DNA from: Ensifer oleiphilus
Lineage (GTDB): Bacteria > Pseudomonadota > Alphaproteobacteria > Rhizobiales > Rhizobiaceae
NCBI RefSeq assembly: GCF_013371465.1
Contig: NZ_JABWDU010000008.1
Span: 1 to 64,000 of the forward strand
Reading direction: 5' to 3'
DNA length: 64,000 bases
Positions within the stretch are counted from its first letter, which is position 1, and the number at the start of each line of letters is the position of its first letter. Below, piece by piece: positions 25,868 through 33,852 of the stretch. Below the pieces are notes generated by a model. The model was not told the DNA's origin. It ran no database searches and saw only the letters and a program-made list of their open reading frames with translations. A program made the translations under genes and the position numbers.

Positions 25868-26563
25868 CTAGCTGGCGACCCGTGGGCGGGCGATGTCGTT
25901 GACGCCCTCGTCGTCCGGCGCCTGGCCGTAGCTCATCCGGCGCATCTGGGCGATCACCCGCTCCATCTCGTCGTCCGGCAGAACCGGCGGCTCGCCGAGC
26001 GTCAGTGCCTGGACGTACATGCGCGAGAGCGTCTCGATCTCGATCGCCATCCACAGCGCCGATTCCAGCGTCTTGCCGAGCGATATCTGGCCGTGTTGGC
26101 CGAGCAGGCAGGCGGTACGGTCCTTGAGCGCCACGAGCGCATTGTTGGAAAGCGCCTGCGTGCCGAAAGTCGCATATTCGGCGCAGCGGATCGTCGTGCC
26201 ACCGGCGATACCCGTCATGTAGTGAAAGCTCGGAATGGTCCTGTGGTGGCAGGCAAGCGTGGTCGCATAGATCGAGTGGCAGTGAAGCACCACGTTGATA
26301 TCGGTGCGCTCGCGCAGGATGTCGCGGTGGAAGCGCCATTCGGATGATGGCCGGGGGCCGGTATAATTGCCCTGAAAATCCATCTCGACCAGATCGTCCG
26401 GCTGCATCGTGTCATAGGCAAGCGAGGACGGCGTGACGAGGAAGCCGTCGGGCGTGCGCACCGAAAGGTTGCCGGCTGTCCCCTGGTTGATGCCGCTCGA
26501 ATTCATCCGGCGGCAGATGTCCACCATCTCGCGGCGGAGGGAGAGAATATCGGGCTGGCTCAT
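25868..26563 (-). CDS. Class II (zinc-dependent) aldolase, AraD/FucA family
   Basis: A 231-residue class II aldolase/adducin protein. INQGTAGNLSVRTPDGFLVT near residue 24 is the phosphate-binding N-terminal block. VLHCHSIYATTLAC near residue 93 holds the zinc-binding His-x-His pair, and LLGQHGQISLG near residue 151 the third histidine. The family splits or epimerises phosphorylated ketoses (fuculose-1-P, rhamnulose-1-P, ribulose-5-P). It is the last gene of the ketose operon, 19 bases after the kinase, so the kinase product is its probable substrate. ATG 26563 has GGAAA upstream; the open frame further upstream lies inside the kinase gene and is rejected. Confidence 0.85.
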   Translation of the reverse strand: MSQPDILSLRREMVDICRRMNSSGINQGTAGNLSVRTPDGFLVTPSSLAYDTMQPDDLVEMDFQGNYTGPRPSSEWRFHRDILRERTDINVVLHCHSIYATTLACHHRTIPSFHYMTGIAGGTTIRCAEYATFGTQALSNNALVALKDRTACLLGQHGQISLGKTLESALWMAIEIETLSRMYVQALTLGEPPVLPDDEMERVIAQMRRMSYGQAPDDEGVNDIARPRVAS

Positions 26564-26582
26564 GGGGTTTCCTTTCGATGTG

Positions 26583-28028
26583 TCATTGAAAAACAGGTTC
26601 GGCTTGCCGGCGCGCAGTTGCGCGCCACTCTGCGGCGTAGTCGGCAATGGCGGTCGCGAGGGGTGGGACATCCGCAGGTTCGGCCAGCGAAAGCGGTGCC
26701 GGACGTCTCCGGATGCCTTGACCGGCAAGGAGTGCAGCACCGGACGCGACGCCGTAGGCGTCGAGATTGAAGCGAACGTGACGGCCGGGCAGCAAAGCGG
26801 CGACCAGACGTGCATAGAGCGGATCGCGCAGGAAGCTGCCGTCGAGGACGACAAGGGATCCCGCTCCCAGCGCTTCGACGCATTCGGCGGTCAACAGCGC
26901 GCAGTAGATGAGCGCCAGCGCCTTGCGTTCCACTGCGGTCTCCGGCTTCGGCCCGATGATGCTGCCCTGTCCCGCACTGCCGGGAAAAAGGCCGCTGTCG
27001 TCGCCGAAGGAAGGAAGCGCCATGGTTCTCCCTGCGATAAGCCGCAGGACGACCTGTTCGGGCACGGGTCCGTCCGGCGGGTCCCGGCCCGCGACATGCG
27101 AGAATTCGCGGCCGCCCATCGTCAGCACACCGCCAAGCGGCTTACCGAAGAGGTCGCTGTTGAGCGTCATGCCGCGATGTTCATCGAGCCGGTCAAGCGG
27201 CGTCTGCCCGGAAAACCCGACGATCCAGGTTCCCGTGGAAATGACGGTAAACTCGCGCAAGCCGGCGGCCTGGTAGCGGTAGTGGTTCAAGCTGCTGTCG
27301 TGTGCGCCGGTCAGGATCCGAAGATCCTGCGGCAAGCCATGACGGCGTGCCAATTCCGCGCGCACCGGCCCGAGATCCTGCCAGGCGTCGGCAAAGGGAG
27401 GCATCAGCCGGCCCCAACCGCGCTGATCGACGATCGGCGCAAAATGCCGTTCCGCCACGTTCCAGAGATGCGATTGCGCGCCGAGCAGGCTTGCCTCCGA
27501 TGTCGCCACGCCGGAAAAACGCCAGGCCCAGTATTGCGGCAGGCCGAGATACCATCGCGCCCGTGAAAATGCCTGCGGTTCACGCTCCTGCATCCAGTAG
27601 AGCTGCCGGGCCTGGTGGGTCGCGGCATGCATCGTTGCACTGCCGCGATCGAAGAACGAACCGGAGAGCGGCGCATAGCCGGTCCGGATAACCTCGGGCG
27701 GCCCCTGTTCATAATCGATCATCGGCAAGGCCGCGCCGTCACCGCGATCCGGATCGTCTCCGACCAACACGCCGCCGGAACCATGTCCGGAGGCGACGAA
27801 GGTCGAGAGCGGGTGGCGCCGGGCAAGCTGTGCGAGGCCGCAGAAGATCCACTCGCCGATAGCGCCGAGATCATGATGAGACCAGGGCGGGCCGGGCAGC
27901 ACCGGGTTGGCGATACTGAGTGTCTCGAGCACGGCACCATCCACCGTTACGGCATTGAGCTTGACGTTGGTCTTGCCGACGTCGAGCACCGCGATCGTGC
28001 CATGCTCGCTCAGTGATGGTGTTGGCAT
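26583..28028 (-). CDS. FGGY-family carbohydrate kinase
   Basis: A 481-residue sugar kinase of the actin-like FGGY family. The N-terminal phosphate loop is VLDVGKTNVK near residue 14, close to the rhamnulokinase/fuculokinase type. ILTGAHDSSLNHYR near residue 249 provides the second phosphate loop and catalytic aspartate, and GSLVVLDGSFLRDP near 398 closes the adenosine site. It is expected to phosphorylate the ketose delivered by the ABC importer and epimerase before aldol cleavage. The exact sugar cannot be named. The gene lies between epimerase and aldolase on the same strand. Confidence 0.87.
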   Translation of the reverse strand: MPTPSLSEHGTIAVLDVGKTNVKLNAVTVDGAVLETLSIANPVLPGPPWSHHDLGAIGEWIFCGLAQLARRHPLSTFVASGHGSGGVLVGDDPDRGDGAALPMIDYEQGPPEVIRTGYAPLSGSFFDRGSATMHAATHQARQLYWMQEREPQAFSRARWYLGLPQYWAWRFSGVATSEASLLGAQSHLWNVAERHFAPIVDQRGWGRLMPPFADAWQDLGPVRAELARRHGLPQDLRILTGAHDSSLNHYRYQAAGLREFTVISTGTWIVGFSGQTPLDRLDEHRGMTLNSDLFGKPLGGVLTMGGREFSHVAGRDPPDGPVPEQVVLRLIAGRTMALPSFGDDSGLFPGSAGQGSIIGPKPETAVERKALALIYCALLTAECVEALGAGSLVVLDGSFLRDPLYARLVAALLPGRHVRFNLDAYGVASGAALLAGQGIRRRPAPLSLAEPADVPPLATAIADYAAEWRATARRQAEPVFQ

Positions 28029-28078
28029 GATGCAGCACCTCCCTCACCTTCCGAACCGCCAAAGACTGGCCTGCCCCG

Positions 28079-28927
28079 CTAGATCAGGCCGTACTGTTTG
28101 GCCTTGTTGCGCAGGAACGGCAGCCCGTTGCCCATCACTTCCTCCTCGTCCTTGGCGACGGGCCGCCAGACGGCGAGGCCATAGGCGACTTCCGGCGGCA
28201 TGTTGATGAAGCTCTCCATCGCAAGCCCGCCCTTGAAGCCGATCGCCGCAAGCGTCGCGAAGATTTCGTCCCAGGCGCAGTTGCCGTAGCCCGGTGTGCC
28301 TCGGTCGCTCTCCGACAGGTGGATGTATTTGATATGCTCGCGCGCATCGAGGATGCCGGTGCCGATGCCCTTTTCCTCGATGTTCATGTGGTAGGTGTCG
28401 AGATGCACGAAGACATTGTCTGCGCCGACGCGCCTGATCATATCGACGGCCTGCCAGCCGGTGTTGATCAGATGGTTTTCGTAGCGGTTTACCGCCTCGA
28501 CGCCCAGCTCGATGCCGCGCGACTTCGCGTGTTTTGCCGCAGCCTGCAGCACGCGGGCGATGTTGTCGTATTCGGCTTCGGTCGGCGGTACGCCGGTGCG
28601 CTCGCCGATGCCGCCGTAAATGACCCCGGAAAGCGCCTCGCCGCCGAGATCGGCAGTCTTGTCGATGGCGATCTTCAGGTGCTCGATCGCGGCATCAGGC
28701 CGGACCGACGCCCAGGCGCTCTCGGGAAGGCCGAGCGAGCAGACGGCGCGCAGCTTGTTCTTTTCCAGGAGTGCCTTGGTGTGGGCCGTGTCGACCGCCG
28801 GCGGATTGAGCATCGGGATCTCGATGAAATCGACTTTGTACTTGACCGCCGCCGCGACCGCCCGCTCGGCGCCGGGCCGATCCCAATTCATGGTCCACAT
28901 GCTCGTATGGACGCCAAAACCCTGCAT
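28079..28927 (-). CDS. Ketose 3-epimerase (D-tagatose/D-psicose 3-epimerase family)
   Basis: A 282-residue TIM-barrel epimerase. The four metal ligands of the tagatose 3-epimerase family are visible in order: Glu in LGVEAVNRYEN (~152), Asp in VHLDTYHMNIEE (~184), His in IKYIHLSESD (~211) and Glu in LAMESF (~246). The spacing matches the family well. Such enzymes interconvert ketoses at C3 (tagatose/sorbose, fructose/psicose, ribulose/xylulose). I chose ATG 28927, 2 bases after the permease stop; the frame open to ~29938 lies inside the permease and is not used. Position suggests it prepares the imported sugar for the kinase. Confidence 0.88.
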   Translation of the reverse strand: MQGFGVHTSMWTMNWDRPGAERAVAAAVKYKVDFIEIPMLNPPAVDTAHTKALLEKNKLRAVCSLGLPESAWASVRPDAAIEHLKIAIDKTADLGGEALSGVIYGGIGERTGVPPTEAEYDNIARVLQAAAKHAKSRGIELGVEAVNRYENHLINTGWQAVDMIRRVGADNVFVHLDTYHMNIEEKGIGTGILDAREHIKYIHLSESDRGTPGYGNCAWDEIFATLAAIGFKGGLAMESFINMPPEVAYGLAVWRPVAKDEEEVMGNGLPFLRNKAKQYGLI

Positions 28928-28929
28928 GA

Positions 28930-29928
28930 TCACGTTCCTTTTCTGACAAATGAAATCTTGAACTTGGATGCGGCGAACCGCAGCACCATGACGCCGACGA
29001 GCAGCAAGCCCCAGACGGCGGTGGCCAAATGCTGGTTGGCGCCGATCAGGTTGAGCCCCGATGACAACAGCTGCAGCACGACGAGCGCCACGAACACCGG
29101 AATGACCCGGCCGAAGCCGCCGAACGGATTGACGCCGCCGAGGAAGCAGGCAAGCACCGTGATCAGCAGGTAGGACTCGCCGTGACCGATGCGCACAGAG
29201 TTGAACCGCGCCAGCATGATGATACCGGCAATGGCACACATGGCGCCCGAGAGCGTGTAGACGAGCACGATCACCTTGCGGGTGTTGATGCCGGAGTAGC
29301 GCGTCGCCTCGATATTGGAGCCGATCATATAGGTGTTGAAGCCGAGCTTGGTGCGGGTCAGAAGCAAATGCCAGGCGAGCACGCAGGCAATGAAGACGAT
29401 CAGCGGCACCGGGACACCCGCGATCGAGCCATGGCCGAGCGGACCGATGAAGGCCGGGAAACCCGAAACGTCGCCGCCGCGCGTCAAGAACTCGCCGAGG
29501 CCGCGCAGGAAGATCATCATCGACAGGGAGACGAGGATCGGGTGGGCGCGGGTGAAGGCAATGACCAGGCCCATGACCACACCGCTTGCGGCACCGACCA
29601 TGACGGCAAGGATGCAACCGAGCGCGAAGGCGCCTGCACCGGCATCGGCACCGCCATTTGCCTGCAGCACCCAGGCGAGCGTGAGGCCCGCGATATTGGC
29701 GGTGAAGGTCACGGCAAGGTTCAGGCCGCCGGTCAGGATCGGCAGCAGCATCGCAAGCGTCAGCAGCCCGAGTTCCGGAAGTTGGAACGCGACCGAGCCG
29801 AAGGTCGCAGCGCTCAGAAACTGCGGCGAGACGAGACCGAACACCAGGATCACGGCGACCAGCGCCAGGCCGGGACCTGCCATCTCCGGGCCGAGCCATG
29901 CCTTCAGGCGATCCGAAAAGGATGTCAT
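28930..29928 (-). CDS. Ribose-type (CUT2) ABC sugar permease
   Basis: A 332-residue inner-membrane permease of the RbsC/AraH family with about nine to ten hydrophobic helices. Cues are LARFNSVRIGHGESYLLITV near residue 243, CFLGGVNPFGG and the central helix with GGLNLAV. It forms the membrane channel with the permease encoded upstream, with which it overlaps by 4 bases (ATGA), and is powered by the RbsA-type ATPase. ATG 29928 is the coupled start; in-frame sequence beyond it belongs to the other permease gene. Confidence 0.9.
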   Translation of the reverse strand: MTSFSDRLKAWLGPEMAGPGLALVAVILVFGLVSPQFLSAATFGSVAFQLPELGLLTLAMLLPILTGGLNLAVTFTANIAGLTLAWVLQANGGADAGAGAFALGCILAVMVGAASGVVMGLVIAFTRAHPILVSLSMMIFLRGLGEFLTRGGDVSGFPAFIGPLGHGSIAGVPVPLIVFIACVLAWHLLLTRTKLGFNTYMIGSNIEATRYSGINTRKVIVLVYTLSGAMCAIAGIIMLARFNSVRIGHGESYLLITVLACFLGGVNPFGGFGRVIPVFVALVVLQLLSSGLNLIGANQHLATAVWGLLLVGVMVLRFAASKFKISFVRKGT

Positions 29929-30926
29929 CGGCGTGCACCTTTCTGAGTGACGAAGGGCAGAAGCCGTTCGATGCTGGTGTTGGAAAGGGTGATGGCGATC
30001 AGGATGATGGCGCCGACGATCATCTTGAAAGCGAAGGGTGAAACGCCCATCAGGTTCAAGCCGTTCTGGGTGATGGCGATCAGCAGCACGCCGAGCACGC
30101 AACCGAGAACCGAGCCCTTGCCGCCGCCGAGCCTGGCGCCACCGAGAACGACGGCGGCCAGCACATCGAGTTCGCGGCCATAGAGTGCGTTCGGCACCAC
30201 TTCCTGGGCGTAATGCGCCTGCACCAGTCCGCCGATGCCGGCCATCAGGCCGAGCCAGCCGAAAGCGATGAACTGCATGGCGCCGATGTTGATGCCGAAG
30301 CGGCGCGCGCCTTCCGGATTATCGCCGAAAGCGTAGAGCTGCCGGCCGGTGGTCGTGCGGGTGATCAGCACCCAGGTCGCAATGACGCACAACACCATCA
30401 CCAGCACCGGAAGGGTGATCTCGATCCAGCTGCCATCGGCCATTTCATGTTCGAACAGAACGACGCGATCGGTCAGCCACTCCGGCAGGTCGTAGATCGA
30501 CACGCCCTTGGTGAAGAACATCAGGAGGCCGAAGTAGATGTTGAAGGTCGAGATCGTCGCAACGATCGAGATGATGCGGAAGCGATGGATCAGGAGCGCA
30601 TTGACCGCGCCGAGGCAGATGCCGATCGATCCGGCGATGACAAGGCCCGAGACCCAGCCGCCGCCACCGATCCAGCCGAGCGCGATCGCCGTGCCATACT
30701 GGACGACCGAGGCGGCGACTGCGAAGGAGATATCGATACCGCCGGCGATCAGAACGACCAGCAGGCCGACGGCGAAGATGATGTTGACCGAACTGGTGTT
30801 CAGGAGATCGAAGGCGTTGCCGATCGAGAAGAAGTTCGTCGTGGCAAACGACAGCACCGTGCAGATGACGGCAATCACGGCGATGAGCGCGACCTCGGTC
30901 GCATGGGTGCGGGCGAAACTATGCAT
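29925..30926 (-). CDS. Ribose-type (CUT2) ABC sugar permease
   Basis: A 333-residue RbsC-family permease. Its family cues are GGIDISFAVAASVVQYG near residue 62, YGRELDVLAAVVLGGARLGGG near 250 and GCVLGVLLIAITQNGLNLMG. It starts 8 bases inside the ATPase gene, so the two are translationally coupled. Having two non-identical permeases is the same layout as rhizobial rhamnose-type importers, where the pair forms a heterodimer. Confidence 0.9.
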   Translation of the reverse strand: MHSFARTHATEVALIAVIAVICTVLSFATTNFFSIGNAFDLLNTSSVNIIFAVGLLVVLIAGGIDISFAVAASVVQYGTAIALGWIGGGGWVSGLVIAGSIGICLGAVNALLIHRFRIISIVATISTFNIYFGLLMFFTKGVSIYDLPEWLTDRVVLFEHEMADGSWIEITLPVLVMVLCVIATWVLITRTTTGRQLYAFGDNPEGARRFGINIGAMQFIAFGWLGLMAGIGGLVQAHYAQEVVPNALYGRELDVLAAVVLGGARLGGGKGSVLGCVLGVLLIAITQNGLNLMGVSPFAFKMIVGAIILIAITLSNTSIERLLPFVTQKGARR

Positions 30927-32433
30927 AGACCGCCCCCTCGATTTCGGCGAGCGGAACGCTGCGCGGATCGTAGCTGCCGACGATGCGGCCCTGCGCCATA
31001 TGCAGGACGCGGTCGGCGTTGAAATAGACTTCCGGCACTTCGTCGGAGATCAGGATGATGGCGAGCCCTGTCTCAGCGAGCTTGGCGACGATGTCGAAGA
31101 TGCCGGCACGCGCGCCGACGTCGACACCAACCGTGGGCGCATCGAGGATCAAGAGTTTCGGGTCGGTCGCCAGCCACTTGGCGATGGCGATGCGCTGCTG
31201 GTTGCCACCCGACAGTGTCGAGATCGCGTCGCTCTGCAGCCCGATCTTGACGCCGAGATCGGCGATCCAGCCGGCAACGAGCTTGCGCTTGCGCTCGTCC
31301 GACAGGAAACCGCCGGAGACGATCTTGCCGAGCGAGCTAATGACGAGATTGTCGGCGATCGACTGCGGCTGGATAAGCCCGAGCGACAGGCGATCCTCCG
31401 AGAGGTAGGCAACACCAGCCTTGATCGCATCGCGGTTGGAGGAGAAATGCACCGGCTTGCCCTCAAGCGTGATCGTGCCGGCTGCGGGCTGCAGCATGCC
31501 GAAGAGCGTTTGCGCAAGCTCGGTTCGGCCGGCTCCGAGCAGACCGGTAATCCCAAGCGTCTCGCCGCGTCGAACGGTCAACGATATGTCGTCGAACTGG
31601 CCGGGGCGGCTCAGGCCCTTCACGTCGAGCACGACGGGCTGATCCTGCCTGGCGGTGGCGCGCACTTCCTGGTCGAAGGTCTTGCCGGTCATGAGCTCGG
31701 TGATGCGCGATTGCGTCATGCCCTCGGCGGGATAGACGCCAACCAGCGCGCCATCGCGCAGAACGGTGATGCGGCTTGAAATTTCCAGCACTTCCGCCAG
31801 GCGATGGCTGACGAAGACGACGGCGACGCCTGCGGCCGATAGGCCGCGGACGATGTCAAGAAGATGGTCTGTTTCCGATTGCGTCAATGATGCAGTCGGC
31901 TCATCCATGAAGACGAGCTTGGCTTCGCCGACGAGCGCGCGGGCAATCGCCACGATTTGGCGCTGGGCAATGGCATACTCCTTGAGCGGCAGGTCGACGT
32001 CGAGCGTGATGCCGAGGCGCTGCAGAGCGTCCGTCGCGATCTTGCGCATACGGCCGTAATCGACCAGCTTCGGCCAGCGGCCGAGAACGGTCTGGAACGC
32101 GATGTTTTCGGCCACGCTCATCTCGGGGAAAAGCGCCAGATCCTGCCAGATGACCTGAATGCCGCGATCCTGGGCGGTCACCGGCGACATGTGCGAATAG
32201 ACCTCGCCGTCATATTCGATCGAGGCGCCGTCAGCCGGGCGGTAGACACCGGTGATGATCTTGATCAGGGTGCTCTTGCCGCAGCCGTTCTCGCCAGCCA
32301 AGCAATGCACCTCGCCCGGGCGGACGTCGAAGCTCACATTCTTGAGCGCCTTGACGCCACCGAAGGTCATGTTGATGTCGTTGAGGGACAGAAGCGGCTT
32401 TTCGCTGCCTCCCGTGGGTGCAAGCTGTTGCAT
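30919..32433 (-). CDS. Sugar ABC transporter ATPase with two nucleotide-binding domains (RbsA type)
   Basis: A 504-residue tandem ATPase. The first domain has Walker A AGENGCGKST near residue 52 and Walker B LVFMDEPTASL near 167. The second domain has the degenerate Walker A GLLGAGRTEL near residue 297, a normal signature LSGGNQQRIAIAKWL near 401 and ILDAPTVGVD. The degenerate second Walker A is usual in the RbsA/XylG/AraG group, where one site is catalytic. It drives the two permeases encoded downstream. The substrate-binding protein gene is 183 bases upstream. Confidence 0.93.
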   Translation of the reverse strand: MQQLAPTGGSEKPLLSLNDINMTFGGVKALKNVSFDVRPGEVHCLAGENGCGKSTLIKIITGVYRPADGASIEYDGEVYSHMSPVTAQDRGIQVIWQDLALFPEMSVAENIAFQTVLGRWPKLVDYGRMRKIATDALQRLGITLDVDLPLKEYAIAQRQIVAIARALVGEAKLVFMDEPTASLTQSETDHLLDIVRGLSAAGVAVVFVSHRLAEVLEISSRITVLRDGALVGVYPAEGMTQSRITELMTGKTFDQEVRATARQDQPVVLDVKGLSRPGQFDDISLTVRRGETLGITGLLGAGRTELAQTLFGMLQPAAGTITLEGKPVHFSSNRDAIKAGVAYLSEDRLSLGLIQPQSIADNLVISSLGKIVSGGFLSDERKRKLVAGWIADLGVKIGLQSDAISTLSGGNQQRIAIAKWLATDPKLLILDAPTVGVDVGARAGIFDIVAKLAETGLAIILISDEVPEVYFNADRVLHMAQGRIVGSYDPRSVPLAEIEGAVYA

Positions 32434-32510
32434 GAACGTGTGCCCTAAGGACCGTTTTTGAAGGACGTGCCAGGCCGACCGAAGCCGGCCCAGCAGCCGG
32501 GAGAACCCGG

Positions 32511-32610
32511 TGCATGCTTCCCTGAAGCTTGGTCGCCTCGGGGATTAAGGCATGCAACAATTCAAAGTGCGGCAGCGGCCGTTGTGCACCTGATGGGCGC
32601 GCGCCGCTGC
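32511..32610 (-). promoter_or_regulatory. Two candidate hairpins between the binding-protein and ATPase genes
   Basis: The 183-base gap after the binding-protein stop holds two inverted repeats. One has 7-bp arms at 32610-32604 and 32578-32572 (GCAGCGG/CCGCTGC). The other has 7-bp arms TGCATGC at 32511-32517 and GCATGCA at 32550-32556. Such hairpins often protect the 3' end of the binding-protein message and lower read-through into the membrane genes. No uridine run makes either a clear terminator. Confidence 0.35.
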
Positions 32611-32616
32611 GGCTAA

Positions 32617-33609
32617 TCAGAGCCCCATCGCCGCGAGATCGGCGACCGTGTCCTTGTTGATCGGCACGAGTTGGTCGACGATGATGTTGCGGTTCTCGAA
32701 GTCCGGCTTGACCTTGCCGAGACCTTCGATCTCGTCGCCGTCCTTGACCTCTTCGCCCTTCATCAGCTTGTCGGCGAGCGTCACGAACACTTCGCCTGCC
32801 TGCTTCGGATTCCACATGAAGCCGCCGGAGATCGCATCGGACTTGACGAGTTTCTGTCCCTGGCCTGGCGAGAACGGGCCGAAAACGAAGATCTCGCCGA
32901 CCTTGCGGCGCTCTTCGACGGCACGCCCTGCCCCGATCGGTCCCTGGCTGCCGAAGGCAAGGAAGCCCTTCAGGTTCGGATGGGCCGAGATCAGATCAAG
33001 CGCTGTCGAGCGGCTCTTGTCGACGTCTTCGGCAACCCCGTAGCGTTCGCCGACCAGCGTCATGTCAGGATGGTTCTTCTTGATATAGGCGATGGCAGCA
33101 TCAGCCCAGGCGTTGTGCAGCGGCACGGTCAGCGAGCCGACGAACACGGCATATTCGCCCTTGCCGCCCATTTTTTCGGCAAGCAGCTTGCCGTGCGCTT
33201 CGCCGAAGCCGGTCGATGACGCTAGCTCGAAGTCCCAATCGGCGCCCTTCTGGCTCGGCGATTCATGGGTGATGACGATGATGCCTTTTTCCTTGGCCTT
33301 GGTCAGAACCGGCTCCAGAACCTTGGCATCGTTGGGCACCACGCCGATGACCTTCACGCCCTGGGCGATCAGATCCTCGATGGCGCGCACCTGCAGCGCC
33401 GGATCGGCGCTCGTCGGGCCGACCATGAAGGCGTCGATGCCCAGCTTTTGGCCCCGTTCCTTGATGCCGGCCTCCATGGCGTTGAACCACGGAATGCCGC
33501 CGATCTTCACAACGACGCCGACCTTTCCGGATTCTTGAGCGAATGCGGCAGCCGCACCGGCAAGCGAAAGCGATGTCGCCAGAGCGGCGACCAGAATTTT
33601 CTTGATCAT
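32617..33609 (-). CDS. Periplasmic sugar-binding protein (RbsB/LsrB/RhaS-like, Peripla_BP_4)
   Basis: A 330-residue binding protein with a signal peptide (IKKILVAALATSLSLAGAAAAFAQ). The first lobe has VKIGGIPWFNAMEAG and the family stretch MVGPTSADPALQVRAIEDLI, then ITHESPSQKGADWDF. The second lobe has FLAFGSQGPIGAGRAVEE. The C-terminal EIEGLGKVKPDF region resembles LsrB and RhaS more than plain RbsB. It presents the ligand to the permease pair. ATG 33609 with GGAGGAGAGAC just upstream is a strong start; the open frame upstream is the regulatory region. It is the first gene of the operon. Confidence 0.9.
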   Translation of the reverse strand: MIKKILVAALATSLSLAGAAAAFAQESGKVGVVVKIGGIPWFNAMEAGIKERGQKLGIDAFMVGPTSADPALQVRAIEDLIAQGVKVIGVVPNDAKVLEPVLTKAKEKGIIVITHESPSQKGADWDFELASSTGFGEAHGKLLAEKMGGKGEYAVFVGSLTVPLHNAWADAAIAYIKKNHPDMTLVGERYGVAEDVDKSRSTALDLISAHPNLKGFLAFGSQGPIGAGRAVEERRKVGEIFVFGPFSPGQGQKLVKSDAISGGFMWNPKQAGEVFVTLADKLMKGEEVKDGDEIEGLGKVKPDFENRNIIVDQLVPINKDTVADLAAMGL

Positions 33610-33741
33610 GTCTCTCCTCCACTCGTTCCCCATGGGGAACACGCCCGGCTGCACGAAGCGCCGGCCTCCAGTTTCAAATCGCAACTGGCTGGGAACGAAT
33701 TCCCGCCTCCCTGATCGCCGCCTCCTCAGACGACCCATCAT

Positions 33742-33797
33742 TTTGCACAATCGATATTTCTTGTTTGCACAATCGATGGTGCAAAGACTATTGTGCA
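33742..33797. promoter_or_regulatory. LacI-type operator array in the divergent ketose promoter
   Basis: The core is a 22-bp near-perfect palindrome at 33764-33785, TTTGCACAATCGATGGTGCAAA, with one mismatched pair. Its left part, TTTGCACAATCGAT, is repeated at 33742-33755, exactly 22 bases away or two helical turns. An inverted half-site ATTGTGCA follows at 33790-33797. The array sits 55 bases before the LacI-type regulator gene and about 130 before the binding-protein ATG, so one repressor can control both directions. Repressor binding is inferred; the repeats are plain in the sequence. Confidence 0.7.
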
Positions 33798-33852
33798 GAC
33801 TTAATCTTTCGTCAAGGGGAAATCGGCACTAAGACGATGAGGGAGGCCAACG

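Noticed and set aside
29929-30102. N-terminal extension of the second sugar permease
   Set aside because: It lies inside the first permease gene; the 4-base ATGA overlap and the hydrophobic start at 29928 fit better.
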